This document shows positions 18,412 to 26,537 of a stretch of 64,000 bases of DNA, piece after piece (within the stretch, counting starts at the first letter, position 1; the number at the start of each line of letters is the position of its first letter). Source of the stretch: JAAZMI01 sp050948785 (GTDB lineage Bacteria > Bacillota > Dethiobacteria > DTU022 > UBA8154); the NCBI GenBank assembly GCA_050948785.1, contig JBMNEM010000008.1:1-64000 (forward strand), in the 5' to 3' direction. A program made the position numbers and the translations under genes. The notes under the pieces were generated by a model. The model did not search any database. It saw only the letters and a list, made by a program, of their open reading frames with translations, and had not been told where the DNA came from.

Positions 18412-18957
18412 ATGTCCTTTAAAAAGAACAACCTTGTTGTTATCATAATAGCATTTTTTATGTTTGCCCTGGTTCAAGGATGCAATTTCAGCAAAGATCA
18501 GTACGAATCCTTTGAGCTGACCGATGAAGAGCAGGCTATTTATCAACAATTTGCTGAAACAAAAAACGATAACTTGCTAAAAGACCTTTCCCCAATCCAG
18601 GTAGTCAAGCAATGGTTACATGCTGATAAAATTGGGGACTATCGGACACAATATTATTTGTTTAACATAGAAAATAATGTTCTTCCATTCTTGGACACTG
18701 ACATTGAAGTGACGGAAGAAATATGGATTCAGGTTACTGGAGGAGGGAACATCGACCAAGGTAGGTTTCAAAAATTCTTTGAAGAAGTAGTGTCATTTGA
18801 AGTGGATGATAGTTATGGAAATGAGCAAAAAATAGCAATTAGATTTGACCGAAATGATGATAGCAGCTTCCTGTTTTGGCTTTCAAAGAATTCAAGCGGT
18901 ATCTGGAAAGTTGAATTTGAACCTTTTGATGTTCCAAAGAACTACCGATATCGTTAA
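18412..18957 (+). CDS. predicted lipoprotein, 181 aa, unknown function
   Basis: Residues 1-24 form a lipoprotein signal: positive SFKKNN, a hydrophobic run (LVVIIIAFFMFALV) and a lipobox-like VQGC with Cys24 as the lipidated residue. The rest is acidic and soluble. A segment near residues 62-82 (SPIQVVKQWLHADKIGDYRTQ) recalls NTF2-like or DUF4829 type modules, but that is a weak impression. Codon use is more A+T-rich than its neighbours, which may indicate transfer. The GGAGG lies 15 bases from this ATG, with a two-codon open frame between. Confidence 0.75.
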   Translation: MSFKKNNLVVIIIAFFMFALVQGCNFSKDQYESFELTDEEQAIYQQFAETKNDNLLKDLSPIQVVKQWLHADKIGDYRTQYYLFNIENNVLPFLDTDIEVTEEIWIQVTGGGNIDQGRFQKFFEEVVSFEVDDSYGNEQKIAIRFDRNDDSSFLFWLSKNSSGIWKVEFEPFDVPKNYRYR

Positions 18958-18982
18958 TGAGAGATCTATGAAGTAATATTGA

Positions 18983-19025
18983 GAACGGCAGCTGTATTCT
19001 GCGCTGTTCTTTCAATGTTTTCCTT
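18983..19025 (+). terminator. probable terminator of the lipoprotein gene
   Basis: GAACGGC (18983-18989) pairs with GCTGTTC (19003-19009) with one G-T wobble, followed by a T-rich stretch. It separates the + strand lipoprotein from the convergent - strand comFB. Confidence 0.5.
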
Positions 19026-19081
19026 TTATTCTGTATTATCTTTATTTTCATTCTTTTATGTCTGCTTTTCACCGCCTTCAC

Positions 19082-19363
19082 TTATTTTTTAGATTTTATA
19101 TTGTGCCGCGGGTGTTCTTGAACCAGTTTAATGGCTTGAGTTACGGCTCCGATGACGTCGACATATTTTTGTATTCCCAGCAAATCCGCCCGGGCATAAC
19201 AAGCTCCTTTTGCCGTGACAACGTAACGGGGAGGCAGGTTGTTGAGAGCTAAAGCAGCGATATCCAGGCGGCATTGTTCGCATGTACAAACATTTTTTCC
19301 GGTCAGTAATTCATCTATGGTCGTGAAAACGGTTTCTTCCATTAAATTTTGTAAAACAGGCAT
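19082..19363 (-). CDS. comFB: ComFB family protein
   Basis: The 93-aa protein matches the late-competence ComFB family: VCTCEQCRLDIAALALNNLPPRYV about residues 25-48, with the CxCxxC cysteines, and a C-terminal helix. ComFB lies in the competence operon comF in Bacillus; related proteins have been reported to bind cyclic dinucleotides. Here it is solitary, not beside comFA or comFC. The start has an ideal AGGAGGTGA ribosome site. Role in this organism is unknown. Confidence 0.85.
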   Translation of the reverse strand: MPVLQNLMEETVFTTIDELLTGKNVCTCEQCRLDIAALALNNLPPRYVVTAKGACYARADLLGIQKYVDVIGAVTQAIKLVQEHPRHNIKSKK

Positions 19364-19412
19364 TTTTTCACCTCCTAAGAGGAATGTGCTCTTTTTGAGA
19401 AAAAGTAAAAGA

Positions 19413-19868
19413 TCAAGTTACTGTTTTGATGAGTGCAGTTTCATCGCAATTGGGGAACTTGGGGCAGTTTACGCATTCCATCCAGACTTTTTGCGGTAAA
19501 CTTTCCTTATCAATGCGTGTAAAACCACATTTTTCAAAGAACTTGGGTTGATAAGTAAGGGCGAAAACCTGGGCTATTTTCAGTTTCCTGCCTTCCCGGT
19601 ACAGTCTATGGACAAGGGCCGTTCCCAATCCATTTTTGACATAGTGGGGATCGATGGCCAGAGAGCAGATCTCCGCCAGATCCTTCCAAAGGATATGTAA
19701 ACCGCCTACCCCGATGATGGCCCCGTCTTTTTCTATAACGGAATAGTTCCTGATTTTTTGGTAAAGGGATGGTATAGTCCGGTAAAGCATCTTCCCCTTT
19801 TCGGCGTAGAAATTAATTAATGCTGCCATGCCATCTACGTCGGATATTCTAGCTTTTCTAAGGATCAT
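19413..19868 (-). CDS. GNAT N-acetyltransferase, ArgA-like
   Basis: The 151-aa protein is a single GNAT domain: ILRKARISDVDGM at the start, acetyl-CoA loop region KNGLGTALVHRLY, and FFEKCGFTRIDKESLP. The C-terminal VWMECVNCPKFPNCDE resembles stand-alone N-acetylglutamate synthases of Clostridia, which make the first arginine intermediate. No arginine genes are near. ATG at 19868 is chosen because the reading begins with the family motif; an in-frame ATG at 19904 lacks a ribosome site. It is divergent from the LigD-like gene. Confidence 0.8.
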   Translation of the reverse strand: MILRKARISDVDGMAALINFYAEKGKMLYRTIPSLYQKIRNYSVIEKDGAIIGVGGLHILWKDLAEICSLAIDPHYVKNGLGTALVHRLYREGRKLKIAQVFALTYQPKFFEKCGFTRIDKESLPQKVWMECVNCPKFPNCDETALIKTVT

Positions 19869-20042
19869 GGGCGAGACAAACCACCTTTCTTTCCTTAAGT
19901 ACATTTTATCTTAATTTGAAGCTGTTGAATAGAGCTTTTCCTGTTTTTGGGCAGGACAATTTTTTTAAATGAAAGTTCTTATGATATAATAGCTAAAGGA
20001 GACTGTTTTTCCCAAAATAATTTTTTAAAGGAATAATTTAAG

Positions 20043-20507
20043 ATGGGCAGTTTAAAAAAATACAGGCAAAAAAGGAATTTTACCCAAACTTCGGAACCCG
20101 AATCCTCCCGGGATCAGCCGGAAGAACTTCCTCCCGGGGCAGACGGACGTTTTGTCGTTCAGGAGCATCATGCCCGCCGGCTTCACTGGGATTTTCGCCT
20201 GGAGATGGACGGTGTTTTAAAGAGCTGGGTTTTACCCAAGGGTCTTCCCCGTGAAAAAAGTGAACGGCGCCTGGCTATCGAGGTTGAAGATCATCCTCTG
20301 GGATACATTGACTTTGAGGGTGAAATTCCTGCAGGTAATTATGGGGCGGGGCAAGTCATGATCTGGGAGAGAGGCTATTATGCTCTGCTGGAAAAAAACC
20401 CGCAAAAAATTAAATTTGTCTTCCAAGGAGAGCATCTGCGGGGCGCTTACCTGCTCATTAAGAGAGGCCAAGCAGAAAACCACTGGTTAATGCTCAAATA
20501 CCAGTGA
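20043..20507 (+). CDS. stand-alone LigD 3'-phosphoesterase domain protein
   Basis: The 154-aa protein is a lone phosphoesterase (PE) domain of the kind fused in bacterial LigD, which trims 3' phosphates or ribonucleotides at DNA ends. The key block HHARRLHWDFRLEMDG (about residues 41-56) holds the metal-binding His and Asp, followed by SWVLPKGLP, EDHPLGYIDFEGEIPAGNYG and the C-terminal WLMLKY. No ligase or polymerase domain and no Ku gene accompany it. A TATAAT at 19985-19990 may be its -10 box. Confidence 0.88.
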   Translation: MGSLKKYRQKRNFTQTSEPESSRDQPEELPPGADGRFVVQEHHARRLHWDFRLEMDGVLKSWVLPKGLPREKSERRLAIEVEDHPLGYIDFEGEIPAGNYGAGQVMIWERGYYALLEKNPQKIKFVFQGEHLRGAYLLIKRGQAENHWLMLKYQ

Positions 20508-20559
20508 TTCGACGGTCTGACAATAGGACAAAAAAATTTTTAAACAGGAGGCGGGAAGA

Positions 20560-21120
20560 TTGGACCAGACAAGCTTTACGGTAGGTACATCTTTGCTGGA
20601 GATCATACGGGGGGATATTACCAAGCAGGATACAGATGTGATTGTTAACGCGGCAAATAAGCGTTTGGCCCCCGGCGGGGGCGTTGCCGGGGCTATACAC
20701 CGTGCTGCCGGGCCGGAGCTATGGGCAGAATGTCAAAAGATAGGCGGTTGTGAAACGGGGGAAGCCAAAATAACCGGCGGGTACCGTCTTGCAGCACGCC
20801 ATGTAATCCATACGGTAGGGCCTGTTTTTAACAATACTCCGCAGAATGCCAAGGATTTGGAAAGCTGTTATCTGAACAGCCTTCGTGTTGCCAGGGATAA
20901 CAGTATCAAAAGTATTGCTTTTCCGGCGATCAGCACCGGAATTTTCGGCTATCCTCTGGAAGAAGCAGCCGAGGTTTCCTTACGGGCTGTGATTAAATTT
21001 TTGCAGGAGAACACTAAACCTGAGCTGGTTCGTTTTGTGCTCTTTGGTGCAAACGACTTTCAAGTTTATCAGGAAAATTTGCAAAGAATTGTGGAAGAAT
21101 TAGAGAATCAGGGCAATTAA
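20560..21120 (+). CDS. macrodomain protein, probable O-acetyl-ADP-ribose deacetylase
   Basis: Macrodomains bind or hydrolyse ADP-ribose derivatives. The 186-aa protein has IVNAANKRLAPGGGVAGAIH about residues 28-47, VIHTVGPVF near 85, and AFPAISTGIFGYPLEEAA near 128-145, the YmdB-type layout. The start is TTG at 20560 behind AGGAGG (20546-20551). It follows the LigD-like gene by about 50 bp on the same strand, so both could act in nucleotide or DNA-end repair, but that link is inferred. Confidence 0.92.
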   Translation: MDQTSFTVGTSLLEIIRGDITKQDTDVIVNAANKRLAPGGGVAGAIHRAAGPELWAECQKIGGCETGEAKITGGYRLAARHVIHTVGPVFNNTPQNAKDLESCYLNSLRVARDNSIKSIAFPAISTGIFGYPLEEAAEVSLRAVIKFLQENTKPELVRFVLFGANDFQVYQENLQRIVEELENQGN

Positions 21121-21177
21121 ATTTAAATGGATGTTTTAAAATAACGGAAAAAACAGACCTGGATGGGAGTAAAAAGG

Positions 21178-21567
21178 ATGTCAAGCTTTCTAAAAGTTCC
21201 ACTTTCACCGTTTTTAGAATTACTGGGGGTAAAAGTTGATGATATAAAATATCCCCGTTCCAGGTTAACTCTTTCATGGGCGGAGAACCTGATTAATCCC
21301 ATGGGTACACTGCATGGCGGGATTATCGCTACACTGATCGATTCCGCTCCTGGCTGTGTACTCTTAAATGAAGAGGAAATTACCGGTATTGCGACGGTGG
21401 AATTAAAGGTTAACTATTTTAAAGCGATAGCCAAGGGAACGATTATCGCTGTAGGGGAAATATTATACCAAAAAGGTTCGACTGCTTTTGGCCAGACCCG
21501 TATTTATCAGGAAAAAGATCTGGTGGCTATTGGCAGTGTGACATATAAGCTGGCGAAAAGAACATAA
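21178..21567 (+). CDS. PaaI-type hotdog thioesterase
   Basis: The 129-aa product is a hotdog fold acyl-CoA thioesterase: NPMGTLHGGIIATLIDSAPG around residues 39-58 contains the HGG motif, followed by TVELKVNYFKAI and a C-terminal beta region. The physiological acyl-CoA is unknown. ATG 21178 is preferred to 21163 because GGGAG (21166-21170) suits it. It follows the macrodomain gene and precedes a transporter. Confidence 0.85.
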   Translation: MSSFLKVPLSPFLELLGVKVDDIKYPRSRLTLSWAENLINPMGTLHGGIIATLIDSAPGCVLLNEEEITGIATVELKVNYFKAIAKGTIIAVGEILYQKGSTAFGQTRIYQEKDLVAIGSVTYKLAKRT

Positions 21568-21657
21568 AGATGATGAAATTTAGTTTTCTTAAAGATCCGG
21601 AAAAATATTTTGCTCAAAATACATCAAATATATCAATTACATCAAGAAAGATAGGCC

Positions 21658-22542
21658 ATGGGACGATACAAAGGTTTTATCCTAATTATGGCTGCAGGGT
21701 TGTGTTGGAGCCTGACAGGTTTGTTCGGGACTTTTCTTTTCCGGTCCGGTATCAGCCCGCTGCTTGTTGCTTCTGTAAGAGTTTTTATTACGGCAATCTT
21801 ATTTTTTATTTTTCTTTTTTGCAAGTATCGTTTCCGGTTTTTTATTCCGAGCAGGGATTTAGCTTTGTTTGCGGTTTTTGGCTGGATCTGTGTAGGACTG
21901 TTTAATTATTTTTATTTACAGGCGATTAATACTTTAGGCATTTCCCTGGCTGTAATTTTGCTTTATACCTCTCCGGCTTTTGTTATTGTCCTTTCTGCTT
22001 ATTTTTTAGGGGAAGCAGTTACACCGCTCAAGATTGCTGTACTGTTATTAACTCTGCTGGGAGTATTTGGTGCTGTGGGAGGTGTTGCGTCCTTACAATT
22101 TCAGCAGCCGGTAGGTGGTCTGCTCATAGGCTTGGGGGCCGGATTTACTTTTAGTCTCCTTACAATATTTAGTAAATACGCCTTGAAGAAATACGATCAT
22201 CTCATTGTTGTTTTTTATCTTACTTTTTTTGGTGCACTTTTTCTGGCCTTTTTAGAGCCGCCATGGTTAATATGGCGATATAACCTGGATGTTTACGCTT
22301 TTCTTTCTCTTTTTGCTTTGATCTTGATCTCTACTTTCCTGGGTTATCTCTTTTTTGTTTATGGTTTGAAGTATCTGAAGGCCGGAAAAGCCAGTATCAT
22401 CCTCACTATAGAGCCCCTGTCGGCTATTTTTTGGGCGGCATTGTTCTTTAAGGAAAAACTTCGTCCCTGCCAGTTTACGGGGGCCGCGCTGATTATTGCA
22501 GCTATTATTTTACAAAATATACGGGATGTGAATGGCGAGTAA
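21658..22542 (+). CDS. EamA/DMT superfamily transporter
   Basis: The 294-aa protein is almost entirely hydrophobic, with about ten membrane segments arranged as two EamA repeats (roughly residues 5-135 and 150-288). The end of each repeat shows the family signature, for example LLYTSPAFVIVLSAYFLGE and ILTIEPLSAIFWAALFFKE. Members export or import small metabolites; the substrate cannot be read from sequence. The ribosome site is weak. Confidence 0.9.
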   Translation: MGRYKGFILIMAAGLCWSLTGLFGTFLFRSGISPLLVASVRVFITAILFFIFLFCKYRFRFFIPSRDLALFAVFGWICVGLFNYFYLQAINTLGISLAVILLYTSPAFVIVLSAYFLGEAVTPLKIAVLLLTLLGVFGAVGGVASLQFQQPVGGLLIGLGAGFTFSLLTIFSKYALKKYDHLIVVFYLTFFGALFLAFLEPPWLIWRYNLDVYAFLSLFALILISTFLGYLFFVYGLKYLKAGKASIILTIEPLSAIFWAALFFKEKLRPCQFTGAALIIAAIILQNIRDVNGE

Positions 22543-22709
22543 CTATGAGTAAAATCTTAGGAAAGGCTTGTTGTTTTCCAGAGCTTACTGACTTATAATA
22601 TTTCTAAGAGTACAATGTCCCCGGGCAGGGCCATGCGGTGGTTACTGTTTCACTGCACTTTTTTAAAGATTTTAAAGACAGCCCTAACTATAAGGATGGG
22701 GTTTTTTTC

Positions 22710-23114
22710 ATGCAACTAAAGCTCACTTTTTATGATAAGTTTTTTATTGTTTTGCTCCTGCTTTTAAGCCTTTCGGGTTTTGTCCTCAATTTTACTCTCG
22801 ATGCAGCCAGGGAGCAAAAGTATATTACCGTGCATGTTGATCACGAATTTATCATTGAACTTTCTTTTAATGATGAAACTGAAAAGACAGTTACTTTTCC
22901 TTTTGGTGAAAATAAAGAGCATGTTGCTGTTTTGGAAATCAGTCAGGGCCGGATACGCCTGCTTCCGATCAATAAAGACCTTTGTCCCCAGGGGATTTGT
23001 GCGCATACGGGATGGATCAGCCGCAATTATCAGAGCATTGTCTGTGTGCCCAACCGGATTGTAGTTTCTTTCAGTGATAAAAAGCTGGACGGAGTGGATG
23101 GTGTTACCCATTAG
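22710..23114 (+). CDS. membrane-anchored NusG domain II protein
   Basis: The 134-aa protein has one N-terminal membrane segment (about residues 8-27) and an outside domain of the NusG_II family with CPQGICAHTGWI and IVCVPNRIVV, where the cysteine pair is conserved. In other Clostridia such genes often lie beside ApbE or prenyl synthase genes; none is here. ATG 22710 follows AAGGATGGGG. Function unknown. Confidence 0.82.
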   Translation: MQLKLTFYDKFFIVLLLLLSLSGFVLNFTLDAAREQKYITVHVDHEFIIELSFNDETEKTVTFPFGENKEHVAVLEISQGRIRLLPINKDLCPQGICAHTGWISRNYQSIVCVPNRIVVSFSDKKLDGVDGVTH

Positions 23115-23273
23115 TTCCTTTGGCGAAGTGGGATTGGATTTTCGTGCCGCAGCTTTTTTAAAAATAGTTTTTTAGAAGTAAACCGTTGCAAATAATATCA
23201 CTATTTTTGGATGTTTGCACATAGAAATATTTTTGGGGGGAAGGATATAGGGAAAAAGAGGAGTGGGAATGTT

Positions 23274-23534
23274 ATGATGAAAGTAGCAGTGAGTGCGGAT
23301 CTTTCCCACGTTAAAGAGTATTTGGCCACTAAAGGGATGAAAGTAGTTGATCTTGATGAGCATCTGCCCGATCGGGAAGGTGGAGGGGGTTCGGCCATCG
23401 TAGTTTCTGGAGCTGATTCCGATTTGATGGGTATGGCAGATGTCGAAATAGCGGCTCCGGTTATCAATGCCGATGGTCTTAGTACTGCGGAGGTTTTGGC
23501 CGAGGTCAGGGAAAAAGGACGCCTGAGGCAGTAA
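23274..23534 (+). CDS. UPF0180 (YkuS-like) protein
   Basis: The 86-aa product matches the UPF0180/YkuS family throughout: VAVSADLSHVKEYLATKGMKVVDL, then the block SGADSDLMGMADVEIAAPVI near residues 45-64 and GLSTAEVLAEV. Biochemical function is unknown. ATG 23274 follows GAGGAGTGGG. A strong terminator lies right after it. Confidence 0.88.
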   Translation: MMKVAVSADLSHVKEYLATKGMKVVDLDEHLPDREGGGGSAIVVSGADSDLMGMADVEIAAPVINADGLSTAEVLAEVREKGRLRQ

Positions 23535-23544
23535 TGATCATTTA

Positions 23545-23583
23545 AAAAATTTAAGACCTCTGGCTGGAGGTCTTAAATTTTTT
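23545..23583 (+). terminator. strong bidirectional-looking terminator
   Basis: AAAAATTTAAGACCTC (ending 23561) pairs with GAGGTCTTAAATTTTT (23568-23583) around a 6-base loop, a 16-bp stem rich in A and T at its base. It separates the accessory stretch from the yceD-rpmF-fab operon. Confidence 0.92.
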
Positions 23584-23667
23584 AAGGAAGTTAATTCTTG
23601 AAAAAAAGTTTATACTCATATATAATTAGCCTTGATCTGAAGGCGCGGTTTTAAAGGGTGGTCAAGG

Positions 23668-24198
23668 ATGAGGTTATATATTCCTGATTTGCAAAAGGAT
23701 GAAGGAAAATTTTTATCTTATAACGGTACTGTTTGTCTGGAAACCGGTGCAAGTGACGAGCATCCTTTGTTAAAGATCAGCTTGCAGGCTGCTTATATTT
23801 ACCCGCAGGTCGTGATCAAGGGGGAATGGAGGACAGATCTTCAGGGCGAATGCAGCCGCTGCCTCCAGAAATTTGACTACTGTCTAAAAGATGATTTTTA
23901 TGAAGAATTTGCCCACTTGCAAAGTCCTGTAGTGGAATCAAAAGGGGCCGCTGGCGGGTTGGATCTCGAAAAAGGGGAAAGGTTTGTTTTTTGGGGGGAT
24001 TTTCTGGATTTAAGTGAGTATTTTCGCCAGTTGTTTTTAATGTCACAGCCTTTAAAGATTTTATGCCGGGAGGACTGTAAAGGTCTTTGCCCTCTATGCG
24101 GGGCGAACAAAAACAAGGAGCAGTGCAGTTGTCAGCAGGATGAAGTTGATCCACGCTGGGCAGCTTTGCAAAAGATCAAGGATAATATGGAGTTTTAA
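23668..24198 (+). CDS. yceD: YceD/DUF177 family protein
   Basis: The 176-aa protein belongs to the DUF177 family encoded ahead of rpmF across bacteria, linked to 23S rRNA or L32 metabolism. Seen: GECSRCLQKFDY near 53-64 and the C-terminal zinc-ribbon-like LCPLCGANKNKEQCSC, then DPRWAALQKIK. It lies 30 bp before rpmF, the conserved pairing. Confidence 0.9.
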   Translation: MRLYIPDLQKDEGKFLSYNGTVCLETGASDEHPLLKISLQAAYIYPQVVIKGEWRTDLQGECSRCLQKFDYCLKDDFYEEFAHLQSPVVESKGAAGGLDLEKGERFVFWGDFLDLSEYFRQLFLMSQPLKILCREDCKGLCPLCGANKNKEQCSCQQDEVDPRWAALQKIKDNMEF

Positions 24199-24228
24199 CC
24201 TGATAATGTAAGGTAGGAGGTGTTTTAA

Positions 24229-24405
24229 TTGGCAGTACCAAGAGGAAAGATATCCAAGTCCAAAAGAGACAAGCGCAGAGCCAACTGGAAAATAGAATTG
24301 CCTGGTCTGGCTAAGTGTTCTCAATGTCATGAGATTAAATTACCGCATCGGGTTTGCCCTCTCTGTGGATATTATAAAGGGAAAGAAGTTGTAAAAGTAA
24401 AATAG
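24229..24405 (+). CDS. rpmF: 50S ribosomal protein L32
   Basis: The 58-aa protein starts at TTG 24229 behind AGGAGG (24215-24220): MAVPRGKISKSKRDKRRANWK, then two zinc CxxC pairs (CSQC and CPLC) and ends KGKEVVKVK. Length and order are as expected for L32. It lies between yceD and plsX, the classic arrangement. Easily missed because of its TTG start and small size. Confidence 0.96.
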   Translation: MAVPRGKISKSKRDKRRANWKIELPGLAKCSQCHEIKLPHRVCPLCGYYKGKEVVKVK

Positions 24406-24435
24406 AGGGTATTCATCGATAATACCCGGGTTGTC

Positions 24436-24468
24436 CCCCGGAGTAGATGGCCGGGGTTATTTTATTTT
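24436..24468 (+). terminator. hairpin between rpmF and plsX, possible attenuator
   Basis: CCCCGG (24436-24441) pairs with CCGGGG (24451-24456), followed by TTATTTTATTTT. It ends 35 bp before plsX, so it could limit readthrough from ribosomal to lipid genes. No fapR gene is present beside plsX. Confidence 0.6.
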
Positions 24469-24502
24469 GTGAATATTTTGTTTCTGAGGGAGATGGGGGT
24501 TT

Positions 24503-25516
24503 ATGTTACGTGTGGCTGTCGATGCTATGGGGGGTGACTATGCACCTGCTGAGGTAATTAAAGGGGTTCTTGAAGCGGTCAACAGAAAAGAAGATCTGCA
24601 AGTTTTTCTTGTTGGCTCTACAGAAGTTATCCATAAAAGTATCGGCAAAAAACTAAATTCCCCTCGTATTAAAGTGATTCATACGGAAGAGGTTATTGCC
24701 AATAATGAGGAACCGGGCTTGGCAATCCGTTCCAAGCGTAATTCTTCATTGATTACTGCTATGCAGCTGGTTCGTCAGGGTGAAGCCGATGCCGTAATCA
24801 GTGCTGGGAATACAGGTGCTTTGATGGGGGGCGGGCTGCTTTTTCTGGAAAGGATAAACGGCATTAAGCGCCCGGCCCTGTTGACAGTTATTCCGGGATT
24901 AAAAGGTGCCGGAACGGTTTTGCTCGATGTCGGAGCCAATATGGATGCCAAGCCGGAACATTTATGGCATTATGCCCTCATGGGGCAAATTTATGCCCGG
25001 GAAGTGCTAGGGAAAGATAATCCCCGGGTAGCTTTATTAAATGTTGGCAATGAGGAAAATAAGGGTAATATCCAGGTGAAAAGTGCCTATAAATTAATTA
25101 AAGAAAATGTCAATAATTTTGTCGGAAACATGGAAGCTAAAGAAATTTTTCAAAATAAGACGGATGTCCTGGTTTGTGACGGGTTTACAGGAAATGTACT
25201 TTTAAAAACTATTGAGGGGATGTCCAGGGATCTTTTTGCCTTTTTATATCAGGAGATTAGTAAAGATTTTCAAGCACGGGTTGCTTTGGACGCGCTTCAA
25301 CCAGCCATTCAAAAAATTCGTGCTACTCTTGATGAATCGGAACATGGCGGGGGTTTGTTAATTGGTGTAAAAGGTGTTTGCTTCAAGTGTCACGGTTCTT
25401 CTAAAGAAAAAGCGATCATGCAGGCTATACTTAAACAGGTTTATCCGTTTATTAGAAAAAATACCAACCAAAAAATAGAGGAGGCTCTGCAGCAAAGATC
25501 TGAAAAAACAAGATGA
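24503..25516 (+). CDS. plsX: PlsX, acyl-ACP:phosphate acyltransferase
   Basis: PlsX makes acyl-phosphate from acyl-ACP for phospholipid synthesis. The 337-aa protein begins MLRVAVDAMGGDYAPAEVIKG and shows SAGNTGALMGGGL near 95-107, LLDVGANMDAKPEHL and VCDGFTGNVLLKTIEG, all diagnostic. It overlaps the next open frame at its stop and starts the fatty acid operon. Confidence 0.97.
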   Translation: MLRVAVDAMGGDYAPAEVIKGVLEAVNRKEDLQVFLVGSTEVIHKSIGKKLNSPRIKVIHTEEVIANNEEPGLAIRSKRNSSLITAMQLVRQGEADAVISAGNTGALMGGGLLFLERINGIKRPALLTVIPGLKGAGTVLLDVGANMDAKPEHLWHYALMGQIYAREVLGKDNPRVALLNVGNEENKGNIQVKSAYKLIKENVNNFVGNMEAKEIFQNKTDVLVCDGFTGNVLLKTIEGMSRDLFAFLYQEISKDFQARVALDALQPAIQKIRATLDESEHGGGLLIGVKGVCFKCHGSSKEKAIMQAILKQVYPFIRKNTNQKIEEALQQRSEKTR

Positions 25517-25530
25517 TGAGGAGAGTTGTC

Positions 25531-26535
25531 ATGGAGTCCCGCAGAGCAGTTGGGATCATTTCGACAGGAAGGGCTTTACCTGTAGGTCATGTTTCGAACT
25601 TGGATCTGGAAGAAGTTGTGGAAACCAGTGATCAATGGATCACGTCCAGGACGGGAATCAAGGAAAGGCGGATCATCAGTAATGATGAAACCTGTTCTGA
25701 GCTGGCGACAATAGCTTCGAAAATTGCTTTGGAAAGAGCCGGCTTAAGGCCGGAAGATATTGATCTGCTGATTGTCGCTACAGTCACGCCTGACCAGCCG
25801 CTGCCTTCCACGGCCTGTCTGGTTCAAGCCAAGCTCAATGCCTGTAACGCGGCCGCTTTTGACCTCGCTGCGGGGTGTACGGGTTTTCTTTATGGGTTAA
25901 GTGTGGCGGAACAGTATATCAAAGCCGGAGCCTTGAAAAATGTTCTCCTGGTAGGTGTGGACACCCTTTCATCGCTTGTTGACTGGCAGGATCGGAATAC
26001 TTGTGTGCTCTTCGGTGATGGCGCCGGCGCTGTGGTCTTGACAACCGTCAAATCCGAACGCGGGTTGCTGGCCAGTAAATTGTTTTCGGATGGTCATAAG
26101 GCCGGGCTATTGTATGTTCCCGGCGGAGGCAGCCGCTTTCCGGCAAGCTTGCGGACGATTGAAGAGCGCCTGCATTATATCAAGATGAACGGCCCGGAAA
26201 TTTTTAAATTTGCGGTAAACGTGATGATTGACTCAACATTGCAGGTTTTAAAAATGTGCGGCAAAACACCTGACGATCTGGATTATCTGTTACCGCACCA
26301 GGCCAATCTCCGTATTATCAATTTCGCTGTTAAAAGGTTGGGCTTAAAGCCTGAACAAGTGTTGGTGAATATTCACCGTTATGGTAATACGTCTTCGGCT
26401 TCCATCCCGGTACTTTTGGACGAAGCTGTGGAACAGGGGAAAATTAAAGAAGGCGATCTTCTCGCGCTGGTTTCGTTTGGCGCCGGTCTCACTTGGGGTG
26501 CAGCTGTTTTGAATTGGGTAGGTGAGGAGTGGTGA
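25531..26535 (+). CDS. fabH: FabH, beta-ketoacyl-ACP synthase III
   Basis: FabH condenses acetyl-CoA with malonyl-ACP to begin fatty acids. The 334-aa protein has catalytic Cys116 (DLAAGCTGF), His in LPHQANLRI and Asn in HRYGNTSSAS. ATG 25531 is chosen over the overlapping 25513 ATG because GGAGAG lies just before it. fabK, often found between fabH and fabD in Clostridia, is missing here. Confidence 0.97.
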   Translation: MESRRAVGIISTGRALPVGHVSNLDLEEVVETSDQWITSRTGIKERRIISNDETCSELATIASKIALERAGLRPEDIDLLIVATVTPDQPLPSTACLVQAKLNACNAAAFDLAAGCTGFLYGLSVAEQYIKAGALKNVLLVGVDTLSSLVDWQDRNTCVLFGDGAGAVVLTTVKSERGLLASKLFSDGHKAGLLYVPGGGSRFPASLRTIEERLHYIKMNGPEIFKFAVNVMIDSTLQVLKMCGKTPDDLDYLLPHQANLRIINFAVKRLGLKPEQVLVNIHRYGNTSSASIPVLLDEAVEQGKIKEGDLLALVSFGAGLTWGAAVLNWVGEEW

Positions 26536-26537
26536 GT

